A program made the position numbers and the translations under genes. The notes beneath the pieces were generated by a model. That model was not told the origin of the DNA, did no database searches, and worked only from the letters and a program-made list of their open reading frames with translations. Of a stretch of DNA of 64,000 nucleotides, positions 27,135 through 36,633 are shown in pieces; position 1 is the first letter of the stretch, and each line of letters opens with the position of its first letter. This DNA is from Rhodanobacter sp. B05 (GTDB taxonomy: Bacteria; Pseudomonadota; Gammaproteobacteria; Xanthomonadales; Rhodanobacteraceae). Location: positions 434,001 to 498,000 of the forward strand of contig NZ_MUNU01000019.1 of assembly GCF_002001085.1 (NCBI RefSeq), in the 5' to 3' direction.

Positions 27135-27209
27135 TCGCCGGTTTCCGGCGGCGCAGGTCTGCCTGCCGCCGCCGCAACCGGACACTTTTCATTCAATGGA
27201 GAAGCGCTC

Positions 27210-27596
27210 GTGGGTGTCAGTGGATTTGTTGCGATCGGTCTGGGCGGCGCGATCGGCTGCTGGTGTCGCTGGGGGCTGGGCATTTTTTTCAACCCGCTGT
27301 TCCCCACCGTGCCGCTGGGCACGCTGGCGGCCAACCTCACCGGCGGCCTGCTGATGGGCATCGCGATGGGCCTGTTCCGGAATTTCCAGGCGGTCTCGCC
27401 GGAACTGCAGCTGTTCGTAATGACCGGCTTCCTCGGCGGGCTGACCACCTTCTCCACCTTTTCCGCCGAAGCCACCACCCTGCTGCTGCGCCAGCAATAC
27501 CTGTGGTTCGGCGGGCATGTCCTGCTGCACCTGGTCGGCTCGCTGGGCATGACCGTGCTCGGACTCACCCTCACCCGCAGCCTGTTGCGCCATTGA
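27210..27596 (+). CDS. crcB: fluoride ion channel CrcB/FluC
   Basis: A 128-residue protein with four membrane helices. The FluC signatures are GGAIGCWCRWG in helix 1, NLTGGLLMG in helix 2 and GFLGGLTTFSTFS in helix 3, the phenylalanine-box and channel-lining segment. It forms a dual-topology dimer that exports cytosolic fluoride. GTG at 27210 is the likely start: GGAGAA sits six bases before it and the longer open frame overlaps the riboswitch. It is cotranscribed with the DUF190 gene 14 bp downstream. Confidence 0.93.
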   Translation: MGVSGFVAIGLGGAIGCWCRWGLGIFFNPLFPTVPLGTLAANLTGGLLMGIAMGLFRNFQAVSPELQLFVMTGFLGGLTTFSTFSAEATTLLLRQQYLWFGGHVLLHLVGSLGMTVLGLTLTRSLLRH

Positions 27597-27609
27597 AGCC
27601 GGAGTCCGC

Positions 27610-27948
27610 ATGAACCAGGAAACCCTGCAACAAGGCGTGCACCTGACCTTCTATTGCCACCTGCGCGCCCGACACGACGGCATGCTGCTGTCCGAGTGGC
27701 TGCTGGAACAGGCGAAAAGGCACGGCCTCGGCGGCGGCTCGGTATTCCGGGCGATCGCCGGCTTCGGTCGGCATGGCGTGCTGCACGAGGAGCAATTCTT
27801 CGAACTGGCCGACGACCTGCCGATCAAGATCGAGTTCCTGCTGCGCGAGGAACAGGCCGAGATGCTGCTGCAGCTGGTACGCGAAGCCAACGTAGACGCC
27901 ACGTATGCACGCCATCCCGCAAGCTTCGCCGTGCTCGGCGCAACCTGA
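27610..27948 (+). CDS. DUF190 (PII-like) protein, partner of CrcB
   Basis: A 112-residue protein of the DUF190 family, recognised from GVHLTFYCHLRARHDGMLLS, GGGSVFRAIAGFGRHGVLH and DDLPIKIEFL. DUF190 proteins have a PII-like trimeric fold and are recurrently encoded beside crcB/fluC, as here, and under a fluoride riboswitch. They probably bind a small ligand and affect fluoride handling, although the mechanism is not established. The gene starts 14 bp after crcB. Confidence 0.88.
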   Translation: MNQETLQQGVHLTFYCHLRARHDGMLLSEWLLEQAKRHGLGGGSVFRAIAGFGRHGVLHEEQFFELADDLPIKIEFLLREEQAEMLLQLVREANVDATYARHPASFAVLGAT

Positions 27949-27982
27949 TCGGCGCCGGCGACACTCCACGACGGGGCAAGGC

Positions 27983-29101
27983 ATGAGCCAGGACGACCTG
28001 AAAAATCGCGCCAGCGAACTGCTGGCACAGGCTGACATCCACATCGACGGCGGCGCACCGATCGACCTGCGCGTGCACGACGAGCGCCTGTATGCGCGCG
28101 TGTTCGCGCACGGTTCGCTCGGCCTGGGCGAAGCCTATATGGACGGCTGGTGGGACGCCGACGACCTGGCCGGCCTGTGCACCCGCCTGCTCACCGCCGG
28201 GCTGGACCAGGAACTGAAGACGCTCGACACCCTGCTCGCCCACCTCAAGGCCCGTTTCATCAACTTGCAGCGCGGCGAGCGCGCGTTCGAGATCGGCAAG
28301 GCGCACTACGATCTCGGCAACGACCTGTTCCGCGCCATGCTGGGCCGCTACACGGTGTACTCCTGCGGCTACTGGGCCAGGGCCGACAACCTCGACGACG
28401 CCCAGGCGGCCAAGCTCGACCTGGTCTGCCGCAAGCTGCAACTGCAGACCGGCCAGCGCGTGCTCGACATCGGCTGCGGCTGGGGCGAGGCGCTGAAATT
28501 TGCCGCCGAACACTACGGTATCGAGGGCGTCGGGATCACCGTCTCGCAGGAGCAGGCCGAGTACGCGCGCGCGTTGTGCGCCGGCTTGCCGATCGAAATC
28601 CGTCTGCAGGACTACCACGACATCGACGAGCCGTTCGACGCGGTGTATTCGATCGGCATGTTCGAGCATGTCGGTGGCAAGAACTACCGCGCGTACTTCG
28701 AAACCGTGCGGCGTTGCCTCAAGGGCGGCGGTCTCTCGCTGCTGCATTGCATCGGCAGCAACAGCGCGCCGGCGCAGACCGACCCGTGGATCGAGAAATA
28801 CATCTTCCCGAACTCGATGATCCCCGCCGCCAGCCAGGTCACCGTGGCGCTGGAAGACCTGTTCGTGGTCGAGGACTGGCACAACTTCGGTGCCGACTAC
28901 GACCGCACCCTCAGCGCGTGGCGCGCCAACATCGAAGCAGCGTGGCCGAGCCTGCCGACCAGCTACGACGAACGCTTCCGGCGCATGTGGCGCTACTACC
29001 TCGCGGTCTCCGCGGCGGTGTTCCGCAGCCGCCGCGACCAGCTGTGGCAGATTGTGCTGAGCCCGAAAGGCGTCGCCGGTGGATATCGGGCGCCGCGCTG
29101 A
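27983..29101 (+). CDS. cfa: cyclopropane-fatty-acyl-phospholipid synthase
   Basis: A 372-residue enzyme, close to E. coli Cfa (382). It methylenates unsaturated acyl chains of membrane phospholipids using SAM. The SAM-binding motif is VLDIGCGWG at about residues 160-168. The N-terminal region contains GLGEAYMDGWWD, and the core has SIGMFEHVGGKNYRAYF with the conserved Glu and His. The start MSQDDLKNRA (ATG 27983) is preferred to an upstream extension that overlaps the DUF190 gene. Confidence 0.93.
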   Translation: MSQDDLKNRASELLAQADIHIDGGAPIDLRVHDERLYARVFAHGSLGLGEAYMDGWWDADDLAGLCTRLLTAGLDQELKTLDTLLAHLKARFINLQRGERAFEIGKAHYDLGNDLFRAMLGRYTVYSCGYWARADNLDDAQAAKLDLVCRKLQLQTGQRVLDIGCGWGEALKFAAEHYGIEGVGITVSQEQAEYARALCAGLPIEIRLQDYHDIDEPFDAVYSIGMFEHVGGKNYRAYFETVRRCLKGGGLSLLHCIGSNSAPAQTDPWIEKYIFPNSMIPAASQVTVALEDLFVVEDWHNFGADYDRTLSAWRANIEAAWPSLPTSYDERFRRMWRYYLAVSAAVFRSRRDQLWQIVLSPKGVAGGYRAPR

Positions 29102-29350
29102 GGCTTGCGAACACGGAAAGGTTAAAGACCTGGCCACGTTTGCGATCCGATGCCCATGAAGCCGCATAATCCGCCCGAATGGCGGCACCGCCGCAGAAGA
29201 GCGTGATGGAAGAACATATCTGCGTGTTCACCGCACTGCCTTGTGCCTTTGTGCCGCACTTCAGGGCGAAGTAAATCAATCAGCCCGCATGCAAATGTCA
29301 CGACTCCTGCTCCGAAACCCTCCTTCCTGTCCGATCAACAGAAGCCGCCG

Positions 29351-29737
29351 ATGAATCAGCCAAACCCACCCTCCGACTACCTCATCCTCTCCCGCGGGCA
29401 ATGGGACAAGAACGCATCGCATGACGAGATCCAGGGTGTCATCGACCGGTTCTACGCGTGGTACGACCGGCTGGTCAGCGAGGGCAGGATCGCTCCCGGG
29501 CACCGGCTGGCGCGCGAGGGCAAGGTGGTCTCGCGGCAGGCGGCTACCGACGGCCCGTTTGCCGAGGCCAAGGAAGTGGTCGGCGGCTATTGGTTCATCC
29601 GCGCGAACAGCCTGGAGGAAGCGACGCGCATCACGGCAGAAAACCCGTGCCTGGCCTACGGCCTGGTCTGCGAGGTGCGGCCGCTCGACCTGACGCGCGC
29701 CAGCGCGCTCGCGTTGACCAACGAAACGCCGACATGA
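29351..29737 (+). CDS. YCII-related domain protein
   Basis: A 128-residue protein with the YCII/DGPF fold: YLILSRGQWDKN, then ATDGPFAEAKEVVGGYWFI, whose DGPF motif defines this group, and a C-terminal ENPCLAYGLVCEVRPL. Related proteins are often found near ECF sigma factors, but none is present here. The start MNQPNPPSDY at ATG 29351 is the first with coding similarity. The biochemical role is unknown. Confidence 0.8.
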   Translation: MNQPNPPSDYLILSRGQWDKNASHDEIQGVIDRFYAWYDRLVSEGRIAPGHRLAREGKVVSRQAATDGPFAEAKEVVGGYWFIRANSLEEATRITAENPCLAYGLVCEVRPLDLTRASALALTNETPT

Positions 29738-29867
29738 ACCCGTGCCGATGACGCCGTGCCGGTCGCCCCCTCCTTGCCACACTGCGGGAAAAGGCGGCAC
29801 CGTCCATCGTGAGTCGATGCACCCGGCCGGATTGAACTGCCACGCAGTTGCCGCAACACTGGCCGGC

Positions 29868-30737
29868 ATGAAACGACTGCTCGCCCGTCTCGCCATCTGC
29901 CTGCTTCTGCTGCTGCCCGTGGCCGCCATCGCCCAGCCCGCGCTGTGGATGGTGAAGGGCGCCGACACCACGATCTACCTGTTCGGCACCGTGCACCTGC
30001 TGCCGAACGATACCGACTGGCGTTATCCCGCGCTGGACAAGGCACTCACGGACAGCCATACGCTGTATATCGAAATCACCGACGACGACCAGGCCAGCAT
30101 GGCCGCCCTGGTGCTGCAATACGGACTGGATCCCGCGCACCCGCTCGGCGACATGCTCGATCCGGCCGAACTCCAGCAACTGAAGAACGCCGCCGACCAG
30201 GCCGGCGTGCCCGGCGGCATGCAGACGCTCGGCATGATGAAGCCGTGGCTGGCGGCACTGACGCTGGCGACCGCCCCGCTGCTGAAAGCCGGGCTCGATC
30301 CGCAGCACGGCGTGGACAAGCAGCTCAAGGCGCAGATGCTCGCCGCCGGCAAATCCGTGCTCGGCCTGGAAACCGCCGAGCAGCAGATCCGGCTGCTGGC
30401 CGACATGCCCTAGACCATGCAACTCGACTTCCTGCGCTCCACCCTGCACGACATCGACAAGGGCCCGGCCGAACTCACCGAACTGATCGATGCGTGGAAG
30501 GCGGGCGACACCGACCACATCGCGCGCATCGAAGACGAGGACCTGCGCCAGCAAAGTCCCTCGCTCTACCAGCGCCTGCTGGTGCAGCGAAACCAGACCT
30601 GGGCCGCGAAGATCGGCGACCTGCTTCACCACCAGCACGGCACCATCTTCATCGCCGTCGGCGCCGCCCACCTGGCCGGGCCGGACAGCGTGCAGGTGCA
30701 GTTGCGGAAGCTTGGTATCGAGGCGGCGCGCCAATAG
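29868..30737 (+). pseudogene. TraB/GumN family protein interrupted by an in-frame TAG
   Basis: The frame begins with a signal peptide (LLARLAICLLLLLPVAAIA) and the TraB/GumN start ALWMVKGADTTIYLFGTVHL. It runs to codon 182, where TAG (30411-30413) stops it, and continues in the same frame through MQLDFLRSTLHDIDKG to HHGTIFIAVGAAHLAGPDSV-like text (GTIFIAVGAAHLAG) and the stop at 30737. Both halves fit one ~289-residue protein of this haem/peptide-processing-related family. A single base change (for example TGG or CAG to TAG) explains it. A sequencing error or suppression cannot be excluded. Confidence 0.8.
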
Positions 30738-30880
30738 CGCGTTCTCGACGGCAGTTGCCAGGAGCAGAAACCTGCGCGGAACTGCATTGCCCGCGCGCGG
30801 ACTCCTACAAGAATGGGACGCTTTCTGGCACCATCGACCGGTTATCCGCGCCTCGCGCATCCCTTTCCAAGATGTAACCC

Positions 30881-33121
30881 ATGAACCTGCAAGCCAATTA
30901 CGAACAGATCCCGCTCAAGGAATACGCCGAGCGGGCCTATCTCGACTACTCGATGTACGTGGTGCTGGACCGCGCCCTGCCCTTCGTCGGCGACGGCCTG
31001 AAGCCGGTGCAGCGGCGCATCATCTACGCGATGAGCGAGCTGGGTCTGGCCGCTACGGCGAAGCCGAAGAAATCCGCGCGCACGATCGGCGACGTGATCG
31101 GCAAGTTCCATCCGCATGGCGACAGCTCCTGCTACGAAGCGATGGTGCTGATGGCGCAGCCGTTCTCGTACCGCTATCCGCTGGTCGACGGCCAGGGCAA
31201 CTTCGGCTCGCCGGATGACCCGAAAAGCTTCGCGGCGATGCGTTACACCGAGTCCAAGCTCAGCCCGATCGCCGAGGCGCTGCTGGGCGAACTGGGCCAG
31301 GGTACGGTCGACTGGGTGCCGAACTTCGACGGCACGCTGGAGGAACCGAGCTGGCTGCCGGCGCGCGTGCCACACGTGCTGCTGAACGGTTCGATGGGCA
31401 TCGCGGTGGGCATGGCCACCGACATCCCGCCGCACAATCTGCGCGAGCTGGCCACTGCCTGCATCCGCCTGCTGGACGAACCGAACGCCACGGTCGCCGA
31501 GCTGTGCGAACACGTGCTTGGCCCGGATTATCCGACCGAGGCGGAAATCATCACGCCGCGCGCCGACCTGCTGGCGATCTACCAGACCGGCGGCGGCTCG
31601 GTGCGCGCCCGCGCGATGTACCAGCGCGAGGAAGGCAATATCGTGATCACCGCGCTGCCGCACCAGGTCAGCCCGTCGAAGATCCTCGAACAGATCGCCG
31701 CGCAGATGCGCGCGAAGAAACTGCCGATGATCGAGGACCTGCGCGACGAGTCTGACCACGAGAATCCGATCCGGCTGGTGATCGTGCCGCGCTCCAATCG
31801 CGTCGACGCCGACGAAACCATGCAGCACCTGTTCGCCACCACGGACATGGAGAAGAGCTTCCGCGTCAACCTCAACATGATCGGCCTCGACGGCCGGCCG
31901 CAGGTGAAGGATCTCAAGCGCATCCTCGGCGAGTGGCTGACGTTTCGCACCAGCACGGTGACACGTCGGCTGCAGCATCGCCTGGCTAAGGTCGAACGCC
32001 GCCTGCACCTGCTCGAAGGCCTGCGCATCGCGTATCTCAACCTCGACGAGGTGATCCGCATCGTGCGCACCGAGGACGAGCCGAAAGCCGTGCTGATGGC
32101 GCGCTTCAAGCTGTCGGAGGAGCAGACCGACTACATCCTGGAAACCCGCCTGCGCCAGCTGGCCCGGCTCGAGGAAATGAAGATCACCGCCGAGGCGGAC
32201 CAGCTTGAAGAGGAGCGCGCGCGCATCAACGTGCTGCTGAAATCGCCGGCCAAATTGAAAGGCCTGATCAAGGACGAGCTGCGCGCCGACGCGGCGAAGT
32301 TCGGCGACGAGCGCCGCTCGCCGCTGGTCCAGCGCGAAGCCGCACAGGCGCTGGACGAGAGCGCGCTGGTGACCAGCGAACCGGTCACCGTGGTGCTGAG
32401 CCAGAAGGGCTGGGCGCGCGCGGCCAAGGGCCATGACATCGACGCCGAGGCGCTGAACTACCGCGAGGGCGACAGCCTGCTCGCCACGGTGAAGGCACGC
32501 ACCACCCAGCAGGTTGCCTTCATCGACTCCACCGGCCGCGCCTACTCCACACCTGCACATACCCTGCCTTCGGCGCGCGGCAACGGCGAGCCGCTCACGG
32601 GACGCTTCAGTCCTGCCGGCGGCGCCAGTTTCGACGCGGTGATCGCCGGCGACAACGACACCCGGCTGATCCTCGCCAGCGACTTCGGCTACGGCTTCGT
32701 GACCCGCTTCGAGGCGCTCACCGGCCGGCAGAAGGCGGGCAAGCAGATCATCAGCCTCAGCGACAACGCGAAAGTGCTGGCGCCGCAGATCAGCGCCGAC
32801 CCGGCGCGCGACCGCATCGTGGTGGTGACCACCGAAGGCCACCTGCTGATGTTCTCGGTCGCCGAGCTGCCGGAACTCGACAAGGGCAAGGGCAACAAGC
32901 TGATCGAAATCCCCAAGGCGAAACTGACCAGTGGCGACGAGCGCGTGGCCGGCGTGGCCGTGGTCAGCGAAGGCAAGGGCGAGGTCACGATGTACGCCGG
33001 GGCGCGCAAGCTGACCCTGAAATGGGGCGACCTGGTCGAATACGGCGGCAGCCGCGCCAGCCGCGGCGGCCTGCTGCCGCGCGGGCTGCGGCGGGTCGAG
33101 CGGATCGAGACCAGCGGCTGA
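30881..33121 (+). CDS. parC: DNA topoisomerase IV subunit A
   Basis: The 746-residue protein matches ParC over its whole length: [20 protein letters not shown] at the N-terminus, the catalytic Tyr122 in AAMRYTE, and [11 protein letters not shown] as the quinolone-resistance region. Ser82 and Glu86, the equivalents of E. coli Ser80 and Glu84, have the sensitive-type residues. The C-terminal beta-pinwheel is shorter than in GyrA and lacks the GyrA-box. The enzyme decatenates sister chromosomes together with ParE, which is not in this window. Confidence 0.96.
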   Translation: MNLQANYEQIPLKEYAERAYLDYSMYVVLDRALPFVGDGLKPVQRRIIYAMSELGLAATAKPKKSARTIGDVIGKFHPHGDSSCYEAMVLMAQPFSYRYPLVDGQGNFGSPDDPKSFAAMRYTESKLSPIAEALLGELGQGTVDWVPNFDGTLEEPSWLPARVPHVLLNGSMGIAVGMATDIPPHNLRELATACIRLLDEPNATVAELCEHVLGPDYPTEAEIITPRADLLAIYQTGGGSVRARAMYQREEGNIVITALPHQVSPSKILEQIAAQMRAKKLPMIEDLRDESDHENPIRLVIVPRSNRVDADETMQHLFATTDMEKSFRVNLNMIGLDGRPQVKDLKRILGEWLTFRTSTVTRRLQHRLAKVERRLHLLEGLRIAYLNLDEVIRIVRTEDEPKAVLMARFKLSEEQTDYILETRLRQLARLEEMKITAEADQLEEERARINVLLKSPAKLKGLIKDELRADAAKFGDERRSPLVQREAAQALDESALVTSEPVTVVLSQKGWARAAKGHDIDAEALNYREGDSLLATVKARTTQQVAFIDSTGRAYSTPAHTLPSARGNGEPLTGRFSPAGGASFDAVIAGDNDTRLILASDFGYGFVTRFEALTGRQKAGKQIISLSDNAKVLAPQISADPARDRIVVVTTEGHLLMFSVAELPELDKGKGNKLIEIPKAKLTSGDERVAGVAVVSEGKGEVTMYAGARKLTLKWGDLVEYGGSRASRGGLLPRGLRRVERIETSG

Positions 33122-33321
33122 GCTTTCGCCATGGATTGCACCTCGCCATCCGGCGGGGTACAACCATGGTGACCGCGGTGGGAGTCCCGAAACGCTCCGG
33201 AGGCATCCTAGCCGCCGCGTTCATCGGGATCGACAGGAACTTGTCGGCACCGGGACTTTCCAACAGGGATGTACACGCCAACGCGGCATCGCGCGTTGAA
33301 CACGTGCAACCCGGAGCATGC

Positions 33322-33777
33322 ATGCACACCCAGAGATTCCTCCCCGCACTTCTGATCGCCTGCCTGACCACGTCCGCGTGGGCGCAGACGGCTGGCAAAC
33401 CGTTGAACCTGAAGGTTCCCGTCAGTGACGCGCCCGCTTCCGCCAGCAGCGCGGCCAGTGCCGCCAGCCCGGCCACCCCAGCCAGCCCAGCCAGCAGCAG
33501 TACACCCGGGGCGTACTACGGCGACACCAGTGGACGCATGGGCAACACCGAAGTCGCCAGCGATGCCGGGCGGGCCTGCGACGATTCAACCTACAACCAG
33601 CCGCAAGTGCACGGCAGCATCGGCATGGGTGTGGTTGGCGGCAACCACGTCAGCGGCAATTACCAGACCGGCTCGGTGAGCGTCAGCAAGGCGTTCGGCA
33701 GTTGCGACGATCCGCATGGCGGCGTCAGCTTCTCGATCAGCAGCGGCACCGGCAACTTCCACAGCCGCGGCCACTGA
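33322..33777 (+). CDS. exported hypothetical protein with Ala/Ser/Pro-rich region
   Basis: A 151-residue protein with a signal peptide (LPALLIACLTTSAWA, cleavage near residue 20) and a low-complexity Ala/Ser/Pro stretch at about residues 35-65. The C-terminal half is Gly-rich and ends in VSFSISSGTGNFHSRGH. It contains two Cys (ACDDS and GSCDDP), possibly a disulfide. CCGGAG five bases before ATG 33322 supports the start. I do not recognise a family. Confidence 0.6.
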   Translation: MHTQRFLPALLIACLTTSAWAQTAGKPLNLKVPVSDAPASASSAASAASPATPASPASSSTPGAYYGDTSGRMGNTEVASDAGRACDDSTYNQPQVHGSIGMGVVGGNHVSGNYQTGSVSVSKAFGSCDDPHGGVSFSISSGTGNFHSRGH

Positions 33778-33942
33778 CAGGCCGACCCGCCGCAGCCATC
33801 GCACTGGCCGGGGGATGTCGCGCGCACCGAAGTTGTGAATGCGCCGTCCCCGCCAGGGCGGCATGATGCCGATGCCTTTGTCACCGCGGTCCCGGGCAAG
33901 GCACACTGTGCGTATGTCGGGACGATCTGCGGGACAACCATC

Positions 33943-34233
33943 ATGCACGGCGAATACAAGATGCCCGGAGGAAAGCTGATCGTCATCGATCTTGACGTGC
34001 ATGGCGACCGACTCGCCGGCGTCCAGTTGAGCGGCGATTTCTTTCTCGAACCGGATGACGCGCTGAATACGATCAACCGGACACTGACCGGGCAGCCCGC
34101 CGCTGCCGACCAGGCCGATATCGCCGCCGCCCTGCATGCCGCGCTCGGCCCCGAAGTGACGATGTACGGCATTTCACCCGACGCGATCGCGGTGGCGGTG
34201 CAGCGTGCCCTGCGCGGGGAACCCGCAGCATGA
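33943..34233 (+). CDS. lipoate-protein ligase C-terminal-type subunit (LplB-like)
   Basis: From ATG 33943 the product is 96 residues. MPGGKLIVIDLDVHGDRLAG, then DFFLEPDDALNTINRTL, matches the small C-terminal domain of LplA-type lipoate ligases, which in split enzymes is a separate subunit needed to make lipoyl-AMP. The stop overlaps the next gene by four bases (ATGA), and the next gene is the matching catalytic domain. Codons upstream of 33943 show no similarity to this domain, so the extended frame from 33835 is less likely. Confidence 0.75.
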   Translation: MHGEYKMPGGKLIVIDLDVHGDRLAGVQLSGDFFLEPDDALNTINRTLTGQPAAADQADIAAALHAALGPEVTMYGISPDAIAVAVQRALRGEPAA

Positions 34234-35006
34234 TGCGCACCGACTGGCGCGACCACGACTGGCAGCTGATCCACACCGTTCCGCAATCACCGTCGCTGCA
34301 CATGGCGCTGGACGACGTGCTGACCCACGAGGTCGGCGCCGGGCACCGGCCGCCCACCCTGCGCATCTGGGAATGGGCCAGCCCGGCCGTGGTGATCGGC
34401 CGCTTCCAGTCGCTGCGCAACGAGGTCGACATGGAGGCCGCGCGGCGGCACGGCATCGAGGTGGTGCGACGGGTGTCCGGCGGCGGCGCCATGTTCATCG
34501 AACCGGGCAACACGATCACCTATTCGATCCATGCGCCGCTGTCGCTGATCAAGGGCCTGTCGTTCCAGCAGGCCTATGCGCTGATGGACGAATGGGTGAT
34601 CGAGGCGCTGGGCACGCTGGGGATCAAGGCGTGGTACCAGCCGCTCAACGACATCACCTCCGACGGCGGCAAGATCGCCGGTGCCGCCCAGGCGCACCGC
34701 GGCGGCGCGGTGCTGCACCATGTCACCATGGCCTACGACATCGATGCGCAGAAAATGCTGCAGGTGCTGCGCATCGGCCGCGAGAAGCTGTCCGACAAAG
34801 GCACCACCAGCGCCGCCAAGCGGGTCGACCCGCTGCGCAGCCAGACCGGACTGCCGCGCGAAGCGGTAATCGAGCGCATGATCGCCACCTTCCGCCACCG
34901 CCACGGGCTCACCAGCGACATCCTGCGCGCCGACGAACTCGCCCGCGCCGAAGCGCTGGCGAGCGAGCGGTTTTCCAGCCCGACATGGCTGGCCGACGTG
35001 CCCTGA
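34230..35006 (+). CDS. lipoate-protein ligase A, catalytic domain protein
   Basis: A 258-residue protein of the LplA/BPL fold. Recognised parts are ALDDVLTHEV, the RRVSGGGAMFIEPGNTITYS motif for lipoate/ATP binding, and the active-site Lys in GGKIAGAAQAHRGGAVLHH. It lacks the C-terminal adapter domain found in E. coli LplA, and the gene just upstream encodes that domain. The pair should transfer exogenous lipoate to 2-oxoacid dehydrogenase and GcvH proteins. An octanoyl or lipoyl relay role is an alternative. Confidence 0.85.
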   Translation: MMRTDWRDHDWQLIHTVPQSPSLHMALDDVLTHEVGAGHRPPTLRIWEWASPAVVIGRFQSLRNEVDMEAARRHGIEVVRRVSGGGAMFIEPGNTITYSIHAPLSLIKGLSFQQAYALMDEWVIEALGTLGIKAWYQPLNDITSDGGKIAGAAQAHRGGAVLHHVTMAYDIDAQKMLQVLRIGREKLSDKGTTSAAKRVDPLRSQTGLPREAVIERMIATFRHRHGLTSDILRADELARAEALASERFSSPTWLADVP

Positions 35007-35020
35007 TGCACAGCACAGCC

Positions 35021-35147
35021 CCGTAGGAGCCCGCTCGCGGGCGATGCTCTTCGAATCCCGGCTTTCAACAGACGAACGTCTGGTCATCCCGAATCCCGAA
35101 TCCCGAATCCCGACTCAAAAGCATCGCCCGCGAGCGGGCTCCTACGG
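35021..35147. repeat. REP-like inverted-repeat doublet
   Basis: A 28-bp sequence (35021-35048, containing GTAGGAGCCCGCTCGCGGGC) recurs as an exact inverted copy at 35120-35147. The 71-bp spacer has about three and a half tandem copies of ATCCCGA. The same core pair occurs at 49702-49774, so this is a dispersed family of extragenic palindromes, probably moved by a RAYT-type transposase. Confidence 0.85.
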
Positions 35148-35184
35148 GCATCGTTGGCGCGACGGGCAGCGGTGGCGATCTTGG

Positions 35185-35670
35185 TTACCGGCAGAACGAC
35201 CACGACTGCATGCGGCCGTCCTGGTACGGCATCACGCCATGGAACGGTCGCGGATCGGCGTCGAACACCAGCGGCAGGAAATGCCGATCGCCTTCCCACA
35301 TCGGCAGTTCCATCAGTCGATCCAGCGCCACCCATTCCAGCGTGCCCTCCGGATTCGCTGCGAGCGGCGTGCCGCTGTAGCGGTCGATCACGAAGATGAA
35401 GCCGAGCCAGTCCTCGCCGTGCTTGCCGAAGCCGGGCCAGTTCAGCGTGCCGCGCAGCTGCATCGTCTCGCAGGTGATGCCGGCCTCTTCCAGGATCTCG
35501 CGGCGCATGCAGGTGGCAATGTCCTCGCCCGGCTCCATCTTGCCGCCGAGGCCGTTGTACTTGCCCAGGTGCTGGTCGTCCGGCCGCGCATTGCGGTGGA
35601 TCATCAGCACTTCGCGGCGATCCGCCGACAACACATAGCCAAGGGTGGCGACGATCGGCGTGTAAGGCAT
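35185..35670 (-). CDS. NUDIX hydrolase (MutT/NUDT1-like)
   Basis: A 161-residue protein with a complete Nudix box, GKMEPGEDIATCMRREILEE followed by AGI, around residues 43-65. The start MPYTPIVATLGYVLSAD and LGKYNGLGGK resemble the 8-oxo-dGTPase group that removes oxidised nucleotides. It lies beside, and opposite to, a DUF2233 gene. The substrate is not determined by the sequence. The longer frame to 35787 adds residues without similarity. Confidence 0.88.
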   Translation of the reverse strand: MPYTPIVATLGYVLSADRREVLMIHRNARPDDQHLGKYNGLGGKMEPGEDIATCMRREILEEAGITCETMQLRGTLNWPGFGKHGEDWLGFIFVIDRYSGTPLAANPEGTLEWVALDRLMELPMWEGDRHFLPLVFDADPRPFHGVMPYQDGRMQSWSFCR

Positions 35671-35785
35671 CGTTGGCTCGCGGCAAAAACCCGAGTTTAA
35701 CGGCAGCCGCGCTGAGCTGCCCGATCCGCCCGAACGCACGATCGTCGGGCTTGCGTCGGCATCGCGGGCCAGCGACCATCGGTGC

Positions 35786-36604
35786 ATGGCTTTCCTGAAT
35801 TCACCTTGCCCCCGGCGCGCATCCCGACGCTTGCTGCTGCGCTGGCTGCTGCCCCCCCTGCTGCTGGCCGGCGTGGCGGCCTGCGGTGGCCAGGCACGAG
35901 CGCTGGACAGTGGCGAGCTGGCGTTCGAAGGGCAGAATTATCGCGTCGTGCACATCGACCTGAAGCGGGAGCAGCTCGGCCTGTACTGGCGCGATCCGCA
36001 GGACGGCCGGCCGTTCGGCAGCATCGAGAGCCTGCGCCAATGGGGTGAGGCGCACGGGCGGCAACTGCTGTTTGCCACCAACGCCGGCATCTACGACCGC
36101 AATTTTTCGCCGCTCGGCCTCTACGTGGAGGACGGCAAGACGCTGGTGCCGTTGAACCTCGCCCACGGCAATCCGACCTCGGGCAATTTCTCGCTGCTGC
36201 CGAACGGCGTGTTCGCGATCTATCCGGATGGCCACGCCGCGGTGCGTACCAGCGCCGCGTTCAAGGCCGAAGGCAACGCCGTGCAACAGGCCACTCAGTC
36301 CGGCCCGATGCTGCTGATCGATGGCAAGCTCAATGAGCAGTTCATCGACGACTCCTCCAGCCTCAAATGGCGCAGCGGCGTGTGCGCCAGATCGCCCCAC
36401 GAGGTGGTCTTCGCGGTCAGCGAGGCGCCGGTGAACTTCCACACCTTCGGACGGCTGTTCCGCGACAAGCTGGGTTGCCGCGATGCGCTGTACCTCGATG
36501 GCAGCATCTCGCAGTTCTACATCGACGGCGCGGGCTATGTGGGCGCGCCGGCCTTCATGGTCAAGCCGTATGCCGGTATCTTTGCCGTGTTCTCCCGGCA
36601 TTGA
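35786..36604 (+). CDS. DUF2233 / phosphodiester glycosidase-like lipoprotein
   Basis: A 272-residue protein with a lipoprotein-like signal ending LLAGVAAC and a NAGPA/DUF2233 domain. The recognised core is FATNAGIYDRNFSPLGLYVE, then TQSGPMLLIDGKL and YLDGSISQFY, which hold the conserved Asn, Asp and Gly residues of this fold. The family includes the mammalian uncovering enzyme and bacterial phosphodiester glycosidases, but the substrate here is unknown. It is followed 29 bp later by the penicillin acylase gene in the same direction. Confidence 0.85.
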   Translation: MAFLNSPCPRRASRRLLLRWLLPPLLLAGVAACGGQARALDSGELAFEGQNYRVVHIDLKREQLGLYWRDPQDGRPFGSIESLRQWGEAHGRQLLFATNAGIYDRNFSPLGLYVEDGKTLVPLNLAHGNPTSGNFSLLPNGVFAIYPDGHAAVRTSAAFKAEGNAVQQATQSGPMLLIDGKLNEQFIDDSSSLKWRSGVCARSPHEVVFAVSEAPVNFHTFGRLFRDKLGCRDALYLDGSISQFYIDGAGYVGAPAFMVKPYAGIFAVFSRH

Positions 36605-36633
36605 CCCGCGTTCGGCAACCCAGGGCACTCTCC

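Noticed and set aside
29102-29350. Possible short gene (MPMKPHNPPEWRHRR-like, 18 codons) between cfa and the YCII gene
   Set aside because: Too short, Arg-rich and without a ribosome-binding site; I see no feature in this gap.
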